Shown here in pieces: positions 1 through 7,862 of a stretch of 64,000 nucleotides of DNA. The first letter of the stretch is position 1, and every line of letters begins with the position of its first letter. The notes under the pieces are model-generated. The model had not been told where the DNA came from. It searched no databases and saw only the letters and a program-made list of their open reading frames with translations. The stretch is from SM1-46 sp002451215 (GTDB lineage Bacteria > Pseudomonadota > Gammaproteobacteria > Acidiferrobacterales > Sulfurifustaceae), in contig DKBM01000047.1 in the NCBI GenBank assembly GCA_002451215.1, forward strand, positions 1-64,000, in the 5' to 3' direction. Position numbers and translations under genes: made by a program.

Positions 1-144
1 TATCGCTATCTCGCCGAGTCGATCCGCCGCCACCCCGATCAGGAGACGCTCAAGCAGCTGATGGGTCAGGCGGGCTTCGAGCGGGTGCATTATCACAACC
101 TTGCGGGCGGCATCGTGGCGCTGCACAAGGGTTACAAGTTTTGA
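1..144 (+). CDS. ubiE: UbiE C-terminal end (partial)
   Basis: This is the last 47 codons of a gene that begins outside the window. The frame is open from base 1 and ends in TGA at 142-144. The residues match the C-terminus of the ubiquinone/menaquinone methyltransferase UbiE (residues HPDQETL, MMxxAGF-like LMGQAGFE, and the ending HKGYKF). UbiE C-methylates the benzoquinol or naphthoquinol ring in quinone synthesis, using S-adenosylmethionine. The identity is supported by ubiJ and ubiB directly downstream, the standard gammaproteobacterial order ubiE-ubiJ-ubiB. The catalytic SAM-binding part is not in view. Confidence 0.9.
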   Translation, partial: YRYLAESIRRHPDQETLKQLMGQAGFERVHYHNLAGGIVALHKGYKF

Positions 145-236
145 TTAGCGTGTCAGTGTGGCATTTACACTGCCCGCGCCAGTTACGATAATCCCACCCG
201 TTTCCTGCGGATTTCCCCCAAGAGGTCGCGCCCGCC

Positions 237-836
237 GTGCATCCGATCAGCAGTCTGCTGGAAGACGTCGGAAACCGCGCGTTGCGCTTCGACCCGGAGA
301 CCTGTCGGCGCCTTGCGGAACTCGATGGCCGCGTCATCTGTCTTCGCATACTGCGTCCTCCGCTCGAACCACTCGACATACTGCTTGCACCTTCCGAGGC
401 CGGGTTGCGGCGCGTGCGCCAGCCCGCTGCGGAGGCCGATGTCACGATCAGCGCTTCCTCGGTAGTGTTTGCACGGCTCGCGATGGGGCGGCCAATGGCC
501 GCGGGCGAAATCCAGATTTCCGGTGATGTGGCGCTCGGTCAGGCCTTTCAGCGCATTCTGGAGCACGTGCAGATCGACTGGGAAGAAGCTTTATCACGCC
601 TGACGGGGGATATCGCAGCGCATCAGATCGCGCGCGCTGCACGCCACGCCACTGAATGGGGCCGGCATGCGGCCGATACGCTGCAGCAGGACGCGGCCGA
701 ATATCTGCAGGAAGAAGCGCGACTGCTGGCTACGCGCCCTGAGGTCGAGCGCTTTCTCGATGCGGTCGATCGGCTGCGTGCCGATGCCGAGCGGCTCGGC
801 AAGCGGCTGGATCGGTTCGAAGCGCCACGCTCATGA
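237..836 (+). CDS. ubiJ: Ubiquinone biosynthesis accessory factor UbiJ (SCP2 domain)
   Basis: The 199-residue product has an N-terminal SCP2-type lipid-binding fold (about residues 10-115, with VTISASSVVFARLA and the GEIQISGDVALGQ strand) and a C-terminal helical, charged segment. This is the layout of UbiJ, which carries ubiquinone intermediates in the Ubi complex. The start is GTG at 237, with a weak AGAGG about 11 bases upstream. No ATG gives the full SCP2 domain. It lies 92 bases after ubiE and overlaps the start of ubiB by four bases (ATGA), so translation of ubiJ and ubiB is probably coupled. Length and neighbours fit UbiJ well. Confidence 0.9.
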   Translation: MHPISSLLEDVGNRALRFDPETCRRLAELDGRVICLRILRPPLEPLDILLAPSEAGLRRVRQPAAEADVTISASSVVFARLAMGRPMAAGEIQISGDVALGQAFQRILEHVQIDWEEALSRLTGDIAAHQIARAARHATEWGRHAADTLQQDAAEYLQEEARLLATRPEVERFLDAVDRLRADAERLGKRLDRFEAPRS

Positions 837-2491
837 TTGATTTCGGACAATTCGGGCGGCTGCTCCGCATCACGCGCATTTTCGTGAAGCACGATCTCGA
901 TGAGTTTGTGCGCACTATCCATTTGTTCCGGCCATATCGCCTGATGCTGCGCCTGCTGCCCTGGCGCTGGGGACGGCCCGTCGCCGCGCCGCGCGGGCAG
1001 CGCCTGCGTGAGGCGCTGGAGGAACTCGGCCCGGTTTTCGTGAAGTTCGGGCAGGTGCTCTCCACCCGGCCCGATCTGCTCCCCGAGGATATCGCCACGG
1101 AACTCGCAAAGCTCCAGGACCAGGTGCCGCCGTTCGCGGGCGAGCAGGCAATTGCCATCATCGAGACCGCGCTCGGTGGCAAGGTCGGCAATTTCTTCAG
1201 CGAGTTTTCCAGCACGCCGCTTGCCTCGGCCTCCGTCGCGCAGGTCCACGTTGCCAAGTTGCACGACGGCAAAGAAGTGGTGGTCAAGGTGCTGCGTCCC
1301 GGGATCGAGCCGGTGATCGAGCGTGACCTGGCGCTGCTCTACACGCTGGCGCGCCTCGCGGTGCGGTACTGGTCCGAAGGGCAGCGGTTGCGGCCGGTCG
1401 AAGTGGTCGATCAGTTCCGCAAGACCCTGCACGATGAACTCGATCTGCGCGTTGAGGCGGGCAACGCCAGCCAGTTGCGCGCCAACTTCGCTGCCTCACC
1501 GCTGCTCTACGTGCCGCAGGTGTACTGGGATCTGGTGCGTCGTGAGGTGATGGTGATGGAACGCATCCATGGCATTCCGGTGAGCGATATCGAAGGTCTC
1601 AAGCGCGCCGGGATCGACTTGCGCACGCTTTCGCACCATGGCGTGGAAATTTTCTTCACCCAGGCATTTCGAGACGGTTTCTTTCACGCCGACATGCACC
1701 CGGGGAACATCTTCGTGTACCCCGACGGACGCTACTGCGCCGTGGATTTCGGCATTATGGGAACCCTGAGCGACAAGGACAAACGCTACCTCGCCGAGAA
1801 TTTCCTGGCGTTCTTCAATCGTGACTACCGCGGTGTCGCCGAGGCCCATCTTCGTTCCGGTTGGGTACCGGCTGGTACGCGCGCCGAGGAGTTTGAGACC
1901 GCCATCCGTGCGGTGTGCGAGCCGATCTTCGCAAAACCCATTAAGGATATCTCCTTTGGCCGCTTTCTCCTGCAGCTGTTCCAGACTGCACGCCGCTTCC
2001 GGATGGAGATCCAACCCCAGCTGGTGCTGTTGCAGAAGACGCTTTTCAATATCGAAGGACTGGGGCGGCGCCTGTATCCCGACCTCGACCTGTGGGACAC
2101 CGCCAAACCCTATCTTGAACGCTGGATGCGCGAGCAGCTCGGCCCTCGAGCCTTCCTGCGTACTCTGCGGCGTGAGGCGCCGAAATGGTGGGAACTGATG
2201 CCGCAACTACCGGTCTTGGTGCATGAGACGCTGCGCCGTGCCACCGCCGGAAATTTGTCGCTCGAGTGGCGATCACAAGAACTTGAAGCGCTCGCGCGAC
2301 AGATGCGCCGCAACTACAGGCGGTTGTACTTTGCCATTGCCGGCGGCGCGCTGCTGATTTCGGCGATCCTGCTGATCGGGACCGGTGCGGGCGGACCTTT
2401 TGACAGTTGGCGCGATGGTGCTGGCTGGGCGGCAGGTGTCATCGGCCTCTGGATGTTGTGGCGCACCTGGCCGGGGCGCGAAGCCGGATAA
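833..2491 (+). CDS. ubiB: Ubiquinone biosynthesis protein UbiB (ABC1/ADCK atypical kinase)
   Basis: The 552-residue protein belongs to the UbiB/ABC1/COQ8 atypical kinase family, which is needed for ubiquinone synthesis at the inner membrane. Visible family motifs are KFGQ (residues 71-74), the alanine-rich nucleotide-binding loop with ASASVAQVH near residue 130, the FHADMHPGN catalytic loop near 284, and the metal-binding DFG at 305-307. Two hydrophobic segments at about 497-520 and 530-547 anchor the C-terminus in the membrane, as usual for bacterial UbiB. It overlaps ubiJ by four bases. Length is normal for the family (about 540-560). Confidence 0.96.
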   Translation: MIDFGQFGRLLRITRIFVKHDLDEFVRTIHLFRPYRLMLRLLPWRWGRPVAAPRGQRLREALEELGPVFVKFGQVLSTRPDLLPEDIATELAKLQDQVPPFAGEQAIAIIETALGGKVGNFFSEFSSTPLASASVAQVHVAKLHDGKEVVVKVLRPGIEPVIERDLALLYTLARLAVRYWSEGQRLRPVEVVDQFRKTLHDELDLRVEAGNASQLRANFAASPLLYVPQVYWDLVRREVMVMERIHGIPVSDIEGLKRAGIDLRTLSHHGVEIFFTQAFRDGFFHADMHPGNIFVYPDGRYCAVDFGIMGTLSDKDKRYLAENFLAFFNRDYRGVAEAHLRSGWVPAGTRAEEFETAIRAVCEPIFAKPIKDISFGRFLLQLFQTARRFRMEIQPQLVLLQKTLFNIEGLGRRLYPDLDLWDTAKPYLERWMREQLGPRAFLRTLRREAPKWWELMPQLPVLVHETLRRATAGNLSLEWRSQELEALARQMRRNYRRLYFAIAGGALLISAILLIGTGAGGPFDSWRDGAGWAAGVIGLWMLWRTWPGREAG

Positions 2492-2511
2492 ACGGCCGCC
2501 CGGACGCGTGT

Positions 2512-2540
2512 TTGGGGTGTATACTTTTTTAGTGTATCTA
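2512..2540 (+). promoter_or_regulatory. Possible sigma-70 promoter for the 2566 gene
   Basis: A TTGGGG hexamer at 2512-2517 and TATCTA at 2535-2540 are separated by 17 bases, in the 74-base gap between ubiB and the next gene. The region is distinctly AT-rich compared with its surroundings. Neither hexamer is a perfect match, so this is only a candidate. Confidence 0.3.
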
Positions 2541-2565
2541 AATTAGTAGTGCTGCCTCTGAATTT

Positions 2566-3381
2566 GTGGGATTTGTCGTGAACGCCAGAAAATGTTTGCT
2601 TGGGGCTGTTGGGACCGCTGCCACGTTGGCGACGGCCTCTGCGCTCGCCGAGACGCCGGTAGCGTTGAGTGATACCTCGCTCGTGCGTGGTGGTTTCGGG
2701 CGTACCGTCATACCTGCAAGCAGCTTCGGTATCCCGCTTTACTCGGTTGCGGCAGACGCGGAATCGCCCGTCGCCGGCAATCGCGACATCAGTACCGTTC
2801 GTGTCATTGGCGAATACGATCAGTTTTCCGATAGCGCCAAGGCGCGCCCGTCGAGTTTCGGTGTCGCCTGGCAGCATCGCCTGAGCGCCCGTGATCAGTT
2901 GTCGGTCTCGGCCGAGCACGGCGAGAGCCTGTACTATGTTGGTTACGCCGATGCGGGCGATACACGCGCCGCCGTTGCCTTCACGCGAGAGTTCGATGCG
3001 GCATTTCGACCGAGCCTCACGGGAAGCGTGTTCCTCGGCGATGAGTCGGCCCGTACCGATGAGGCTCGTGGCATCGGTCGCAAGTACATGGGATTCACGG
3101 TCGGCGGCCAACTCAATGTGTTTCGTTCCCACAGCCCCTACGTCGCCTTCCAGATGCGGCGCAGCTACTACGAAGGTTATGGCGCGGGCGACACCCTGCT
3201 CGCAGGTAGTCTGGCGCGCACCGAAGATCAGTCCCGCTTCTCGGCAGGCTGGCGCTGGCAGGTGCAGCCCCACATGAGCCTCGAAGCCGGCGCGAGTTTT
3301 GGGCTTGGCTTGGGCCTTACCGATACCACGGTGAACGAAGGCAACCGGGTGTTTTTCGGCACCCGCTTCGATTTCCGCTAG
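2566..3381 (+). CDS. Exported beta-barrel-like protein, family not recognised
   Basis: The product has about 271 residues (GTG at 2566) or 267 (GTG at 2578, giving MNARKCLLG). The second start leaves a cleaner signal peptide: positive n-region, hydrophobic stretch through LGAVGTAATLATASALA, cleavage after ALA. The mature part is made of alternating-residue strands rich in aromatic and small residues (TVRVIGEYDQF, SSFGVAWQHR, VSAEHGES, FGTRFDFR) and ends in an aromatic-X-Phe-Arg strand. This suggests an outer-membrane barrel or periplasmic beta protein of 10-12 strands. I do not recognise a named family. It stands alone, between ubiB and a minus-strand GNAT gene, with its own candidate promoter. 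Confidence 0.7.
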   Translation: MGFVVNARKCLLGAVGTAATLATASALAETPVALSDTSLVRGGFGRTVIPASSFGIPLYSVAADAESPVAGNRDISTVRVIGEYDQFSDSAKARPSSFGVAWQHRLSARDQLSVSAEHGESLYYVGYADAGDTRAAVAFTREFDAAFRPSLTGSVFLGDESARTDEARGIGRKYMGFTVGGQLNVFRSHSPYVAFQMRRSYYEGYGAGDTLLAGSLARTEDQSRFSAGWRWQVQPHMSLEAGASFGLGLGLTDTTVNEGNRVFFGTRFDFR

Positions 3382-3394
3382 CCGTCCGCGCGGA

Positions 3395-3883
3395 TCAGCT
3401 GTCCTCCCCCCAATCGAGCCGCTTGATGAAGTTGGCAACATGCGCGCGCTCGTCGTAGCCGAGCCGTGCATAGAACCCGCGCTTGTAGGACTCCCGCTCC
3501 CGACTGTTGAGCACACTGATGCGAAAGCACTTGTGCCGTACTGCCTCCGCCTCGATGGCCGCGAGTAGCGCGCTTCCAACGCTTTTGCCGCGGAAGGCCT
3601 CACGCACGAAGAGCTCGCTGACCAGCATCTCTCGCCCGGCAAAAAGCAGGTAGGTGACGATCTCACCGTGCACGTAACCGGCGACCTCGCCGTTCAATTC
3701 GGCCACCAGCAGCAACGCGTTGTCACCGCTGATCAGCTGGGTCAACCGGCCGCGCAGCGTGCTGCCGTCCGCGCGAAAGGCTGGATTCCATCCCAGTTCG
3801 CGATGCAGCTGCATCACAGTGTCGATGTCATCCTCCCGCAGCGGCCGTATACGAACCTTGGGTTTCTTGAGAGGCCAAGCCAT
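3395..3883 (-). CDS. GNAT family N-acetyltransferase
   Basis: The 162-residue protein has the GNAT acetyl-CoA fold. It starts IRPLREDDIDTVMQLHRELG, followed by the central strand LLVAELNGEVAGYVHG, the pyrophosphate-binding region VREAFRGKSVGSALLAAIEAEA (motif A, R/Q-x-x-G-x-G/A) and the C-terminal strand pair ending FYARLGYDERAHVANF. The ATG at 3883 was chosen because the frame continues upstream only into sequence that is antisense to the DJ-1 gene and has no GNAT character. The substrate cannot be read from sequence. The gene ends 13 bases from the converging 2566 gene and follows the DJ-1 gene on the same strand. Confidence 0.85.
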   Translation of the reverse strand: MAWPLKKPKVRIRPLREDDIDTVMQLHRELGWNPAFRADGSTLRGRLTQLISGDNALLLVAELNGEVAGYVHGEIVTYLLFAGREMLVSELFVREAFRGKSVGSALLAAIEAEAVRHKCFRISVLNSRERESYKRGFYARLGYDERAHVANFIKRLDWGEDS

Positions 3884-3903
3884 GGTGAAGGCGCCTGATG
3901 CAG

Positions 3904-4473
3904 TTAATTGAGATGATGGGTCGCCGGTCGCTGTAGCCCGGCCTGAACTCGTTCGCGCTGTTCCCGACCCGCAAGCAGGTCGATCAGCGACAGTGCGAAA
4001 TCCATGGCAGTGCCGGGACCGCGCGATGTAACGATGCGCCCATCCGTCACTACCGATTGTTCCTCGATACGGACATGCGGAAACCGTACCGGATCGAGCG
4101 TTCCGGGGAACCCGGTAGCGCGCCGGCCATCGAGAACGCCGGCCGCGGCAAGTACCCGTGGTGCCGCGCAAATGGCTGCCGTATAGCGTTGAGTATTGGC
4201 CATGCGTTTGACCAGCGCGATGACGCGTGGATCCGCTTCAAGATGGGTGGCGCCCGGTTGCCCGCCCGGCAAAACCACCATGTCGTAGTCGCGCGTGAGT
4301 GCATCGTCGAGCGTCATGTCCGGCGCGATCACGGTGCCTCGGCTGCAACGCACCGGACCGGGCTTGAGGCCCGCAACCACCACTTCAATGCTGGCGCGAC
4401 GCAGAAGATCGATGATTGTTACGGTCTCGAGTTCTTCTGCGCCTTCGGCGAGTGGGATGAGGACGATGGCCAA
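3904..4473 (-). CDS. DJ-1/PfpI family protein (YajL-like)
   Basis: The 189-residue protein is a DJ-1/YajL-type member of the class I glutamine amidotransferase superfamily. The reactive cysteine is Cys102 in the nucleophile elbow AAICAAPRVLAAAG, and the family's conserved glutamate sits in AEGAEELE (residues 9-16). Relatives act as chaperone or glyoxalase/deglycase-type stress proteins, and the exact activity is debated. The start is TTG at 4473, well supported by GGAGG eight bases upstream and by the family-typical N-terminus AIVLIPLAEG. It overlaps the end of the yibQ-like gene by 55 bases in another frame, which implies translational coupling. Confidence 0.88.
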   Translation of the reverse strand: MAIVLIPLAEGAEELETVTIIDLLRRASIEVVVAGLKPGPVRCSRGTVIAPDMTLDDALTRDYDMVVLPGGQPGATHLEADPRVIALVKRMANTQRYTAAICAAPRVLAAAGVLDGRRATGFPGTLDPVRFPHVRIEEQSVVTDGRIVTSRGPGTAMDFALSLIDLLAGREQRERVQAGLQRPATHHLN

Positions 4474-5225
4474 GTGGCAACCTCCGTTTGCTCCCTAAGC
4501 ATAGTCGACGGGTTGACCACCTGAATGCCGCGCGCGGCGAGAGCCGGCAGTCGGCGTTCCAGCAGCGTCAGCGTTTCCGGATGCGGGTGGCCAATTGCAA
4601 GCGCATGTCCGCGCCGTGTCGCGATCTCGATGAGTCGCTCGAACTGCCCGGCGATGGCTTCGGGTTCGCGGTCATTGTCGAGAAAGACTTCGCGCGTGAG
4701 GGACGGCACCCCATGTTGTTGCGCGGCGCGCGCAGCAACACTGTCTGCGCTCGTGAGCGAATCGACAAAATACAGATCGCCCCTTGCACGCAGCAGCCGC
4801 ATCAGGGCTGTCATGGCCGCCTCGTCTTGTGTGAGGCGGCTGCCACGATGATTGTTGACGCCTACGGCGTGCGGGACGGTATCGAGATCGTGTGCGAGCG
4901 TGATCTCCATTTCCAGGGCCGGCATGTCGGCCGCAATTTCTCCCGGTTCGGGGTCGAGTGGTTCTAATGCTTCCATTGGCAGGTGCAGCATGACTTCCTT
5001 GCCATGCTGGTGCGCCTCCTCCGCGAGGCGCTTGCCAAACGGCGTATGCGGGAGTACCGACAATGCCACTGCACCCGGCAGCGCGATAGCGCGCCGGCCG
5101 TCGGCGAGTCCGTCGCCGAGATCGTCAATAATGATCGCGATCGTTGGGTGCGCGGCGCCCGCTGCCGCGCCGAACCCGTTGGCGAGCAGCACGCCGGCAA
5201 GGATGGCGGCCAGCCAACGGTCCAC
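4419..5225 (-). CDS. Divergent polysaccharide deacetylase family protein (YibQ-like, DUF610)
   Basis: The 268-residue exported protein has a signal sequence (WLAAILAGVLLANGFGAAAGAA) followed by the YibQ domain, with IAIIIDDLGDGLADGRRA, the LHLPMEA segment, GVNNHRGSRLTQD and AIGHPHPETL. These are hallmarks of this polysaccharide-deacetylase-like family. The paired Asp near the N-terminus and the HxH in GHPHPET are candidate metal ligands. GTG at 5225 gives a normal signal peptide and follows the ctpA stop by 16 bases. The extended upstream frame only repeats ctpA antisense composition. The conserved neighbourhood gpmI-envC-ctpA-yibQ suggests a role in envelope or peptidoglycan maintenance, but the substrate is not established. 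Confidence 0.88.
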   Translation of the reverse strand: MDRWLAAILAGVLLANGFGAAAGAAHPTIAIIIDDLGDGLADGRRAIALPGAVALSVLPHTPFGKRLAEEAHQHGKEVMLHLPMEALEPLDPEPGEIAADMPALEMEITLAHDLDTVPHAVGVNNHRGSRLTQDEAAMTALMRLLRARGDLYFVDSLTSADSVAARAAQQHGVPSLTREVFLDNDREPEAIAGQFERLIEIATRRGHALAIGHPHPETLTLLERRLPALAARGIQVVNPSTMLREQTEVATWPSSSSHSPKAQKNSRP

Positions 5226-5241
5226 GGAACCGTTGGCCCGG

Positions 5242-6591
5242 TTAGCCGCCCTGCGAAACGCGGAAGATGGTGACACCCTTGAGGAGATTGAGCGCCTGGC
5301 TGAGCTGATAGTCGTCATCCGCCGGCAGTCCGCGGGCGCTTTTGCTCTTGTCGTCCTTTTTCTGGTCGTCTTTCTTCTTGTTGTCCGGCTTGGGGGCCGC
5401 TTCCACGTCGCCACCTTCGAGGTGACGGGCGAGGTCGGCCTCGCGTAGCCGATCCTGTTGCTCGCTCTTGGTGACCTTGGCTTCCTCAACCGTAATGTCA
5501 GGGACGATACCCGTCGCCTGGATGGATCGGCCGTTCGGCGTGAAGTAGCGGGCGGTCGTAAGTTTGAGTGCCGAGCCGTTGGTAAGCGGAACGATGGTCT
5601 GCACCGATCCCTTGCCGAAAGTCTTGGTGCCCATGATCACGGCGCGCTTGTGATCCTGTAGCGCGCCGGCCACGATCTCCGATGCCGAGGCCGACCCGCC
5701 ATTTACCAGCACTACGATGGGCGCGCCATGCATGATGTCGCCGGGGCGTGCCATGTGCTTGGACTTGGCGTCCGCGCCACGCCCGTCGGTCGTCACGATG
5801 ATGCCGTTTTCGAGGAAGGCATCGCTCACGCCGAGTGCGGCGTTCAGTACGCCGCCCGGATTGTTGCGCAGGTCGAGCACTGCGCCCTTGAGCGGACCCT
5901 TGTTCTGGGCCTCAAGTTTGCGCACGGCGTCGGTCAGGCCTTTCTCGGTAGCGCTCTGGAACTGCGTGATGCGCACGTAGCCGTAGCCGGGCTCCAGCAG
6001 CCTTTGTTTGACACTCTGGATCTTGATCACGGCGCGCGTCAGCGTCGCCTTGAACGGCTTGCTGCCCTCACGCACGACGGTAAGCGTGATGTCGGTACCC
6101 GGGCGCCCGCGCATCATGCGTACCGCCTCGTTCAGTGTCATGCCTTTTACGGCCTTGTCGTCGAGCCGGATGATAAGGTCGCCGCTCTTCAGTCCCGAGC
6201 GTGCCGCCGGGGTGTCCTCGATCGGAGCGACCACCTTCACGAAGCCGCTTTCCATCGTCACTTCAATGCCGAGGCCGCCGAACTGGCCCTCGGTGTCGAC
6301 GCGCACATCCTTGAAGCTCTCCGCATCCAGGTAGGTCGAATGCGGATCGAGACCGGAGAGCATACCCTGCACGGCGTCGGTGAGCAGTTTCTTGTCCTCG
6401 ACGGGCTCGACGTAGTCCGACTTGACGCGCGCAAACACCTCCGAAAAGGTGCGCAACTCATCGAGCGGCAGCGGTGAAAGTGTTTCCTTGGTCTGCGCGC
6501 GATCGGCGTGCACGACCATGTCAAAGGTAACGGCCACGCCAAAAAAGGCCCCGAGCAGCAGAACGAGCGTGTAACGCGCGACGGACTTCAT
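5242..6591 (-). CDS. ctpA: S41 family C-terminal processing peptidase (CtpA/Prc-like)
   Basis: The 449-residue protein is a periplasmic serine protease anchored or exported by an N-terminal hydrophobic segment (residues 4-24). Domain order is an N-terminal helical region, a PDZ domain (about 95-180, GLGIEVTMESGFVKVVAPIEDT onward), then the S41 core with the Ser in VNGGSASASEIVAGALQD and the Lys in TFGKGSVQ, the Ser/Lys dyad of the family. A lysine-rich tail follows. ATG at 6591 has GGAG seven bases upstream; an upstream MM at 6618/6615 is possible. It sits in an envC-ctpA-yibQ operon, consistent with peptidoglycan-hydrolase control. Confidence 0.94.
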   Translation of the reverse strand: MKSVARYTLVLLLGAFFGVAVTFDMVVHADRAQTKETLSPLPLDELRTFSEVFARVKSDYVEPVEDKKLLTDAVQGMLSGLDPHSTYLDAESFKDVRVDTEGQFGGLGIEVTMESGFVKVVAPIEDTPAARSGLKSGDLIIRLDDKAVKGMTLNEAVRMMRGRPGTDITLTVVREGSKPFKATLTRAVIKIQSVKQRLLEPGYGYVRITQFQSATEKGLTDAVRKLEAQNKGPLKGAVLDLRNNPGGVLNAALGVSDAFLENGIIVTTDGRGADAKSKHMARPGDIMHGAPIVVLVNGGSASASEIVAGALQDHKRAVIMGTKTFGKGSVQTIVPLTNGSALKLTTARYFTPNGRSIQATGIVPDITVEEAKVTKSEQQDRLREADLARHLEGGDVEAAPKPDNKKKDDQKKDDKSKSARGLPADDDYQLSQALNLLKGVTIFRVSQGG

Positions 6592-6638
6592 CGATTCACT
6601 CCATTTAAGATTCATCATGTCAGGTCTTCCTGCTGCCC

Positions 6639-7862
6639 TCAGCGAGCGCGGGAGTAGCCGGTACGGCACCACTGTAACGGATCAGAGGGCTCACCGTGGT
6701 GACGGATTTCGAAGTACAGGCCCATGCGTGGGGCATCGCCCGTGTTGCCGATGGTAGCGAGGGATTCTCCGGCTTCGACCCAGTCGCCCAGCGAGCGCGC
6801 CAGGCTCTGGTTGTGAGCGTACAGCGTCATATAGCCATCCCCGTGGTCCAGAATCAAGAGTAGACCAAAACCCCTCAGCCAATCGGCGTAAACCACGCGT
6901 CCGCGGGCCGGTGCCAGCACGGTTTCACCCTCATTACTGGCAAGAAAGATGCCGCGCCAGCGTACCTGGCCAGTAGCCTTGGGCTGACCGAAGCGCGCCA
7001 CGACCTGTCCGCGCGCCGGTAGCGGTAGCCTGCCTTTCAGGGACGCGAAGCGCGCGCCGCGATCCGCTGGCGCGATCGGTTTTGGCGCGACCATCGGGGC
7101 CTCGCGCAGTTCGCCGAGCAGTCGCTCAAGGCGGGCCTGGTCGGCCCGCAACTCATCGAGCGCCTGCGCGCGAGTGCGCGTCTCCTGACTAAGACCGGCA
7201 AGTAGCCGCGCGCGTTCACCTCGCTCCGCCTCCAGCGTCTTGGCCTGCTCGCGCTGCCGCGCCTCGAGCGCCTCGAGCGACCGAGTCTGGGCCTCGATGC
7301 TGTGCTCGAGTTCAGCAAGGCGCCCAAGCGATGCGTCGAGTCGGGAAATCTCGGCCGCGCGTGCTTCGCTAAGGTAACGGTAATAGGTGAGCACGCGTGC
7401 GACCCGCGCAGGGTCATCCTGGTTGAGTAGCAGTTTCAGGCGGTCCTGCCGACCGAGCTGGTAGGCGGCGCGCACCTCAGCCGCAAGGCGCGTCTGGATG
7501 TGGGCAAGATCGTTGCGTTCGTGCCTGGCCTGTTCGCGGGTGGCCTCAAGTCGGCGCCCTTCGCGCCGGCGTTCGGTACGGGTGCGACGTTGAGCTTGCG
7601 CAAGTTCGCCGATTCGACGTTCATGCTGGCGCAGGGCCTCGCGTGCACGATCCCGCTGACTGCGTGCCTCCGACAGCTCAGTCTGCAGCTTGACGGCGCG
7701 TGCGCGCAGGAGTTCGAGTTCGGCCTCGGTGGCGGATCGGTCAGCACTCGCTACTGTGGAGAACGCAAGGGCTGCCAGCAGGCAGCCCTTTGCCATCACC
7801 GTCAGATAGAAAATCGGCACACCCGGCGCCGAGCGTCGTTTCGTGACGCTAGGCGCCAGCAC
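6639..7862 (-). CDS. envC: Murein hydrolase activator EnvC-like (coiled coil plus LytM/M23)
   Basis: The 407-residue protein has a signal sequence, a long Arg/Glu/Ala-rich coiled coil (about residues 45-260) and a C-terminal LytM/M23 domain (GETVLAPARGRVVYADWLRGFGLLLILDHGDGYMTLYAHN...). The M23 zinc ligands appear incomplete: the usual HxxxD is replaced by IFLASNEGE, while HxH-type residues are altered to YFEIRHHGEPSDP. This is the pattern of non-catalytic EnvC-type activators of N-acetylmuramyl-L-alanine amidases at the septum. GTG at 7862 overlaps the gpmI stop by 14 bases. ATG at 7796 gives a shorter signal peptide (MAKGCLLAALAFSTVASA) and is equally plausible. Confidence 0.9.
   Translation of the reverse strand: MLAPSVTKRRSAPGVPIFYLTVMAKGCLLAALAFSTVASADRSATEAELELLRARAVKLQTELSEARSQRDRAREALRQHERRIGELAQAQRRTRTERRREGRRLEATREQARHERNDLAHIQTRLAAEVRAAYQLGRQDRLKLLLNQDDPARVARVLTYYRYLSEARAAEISRLDASLGRLAELEHSIEAQTRSLEALEARQREQAKTLEAERGERARLLAGLSQETRTRAQALDELRADQARLERLLGELREAPMVAPKPIAPADRGARFASLKGRLPLPARGQVVARFGQPKATGQVRWRGIFLASNEGETVLAPARGRVVYADWLRGFGLLLILDHGDGYMTLYAHNQSLARSLGDWVEAGESLATIGNTGDAPRMGLYFEIRHHGEPSDPLQWCRTGYSRAR

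Noticed and set aside
2314..3666. Long open frame on the minus strand opposite the barrel-like gene
   Set aside because: It lies antisense to a gene with a signal peptide and beta-strand pattern, has no family features, and is explained by high GC content of third codon positions.
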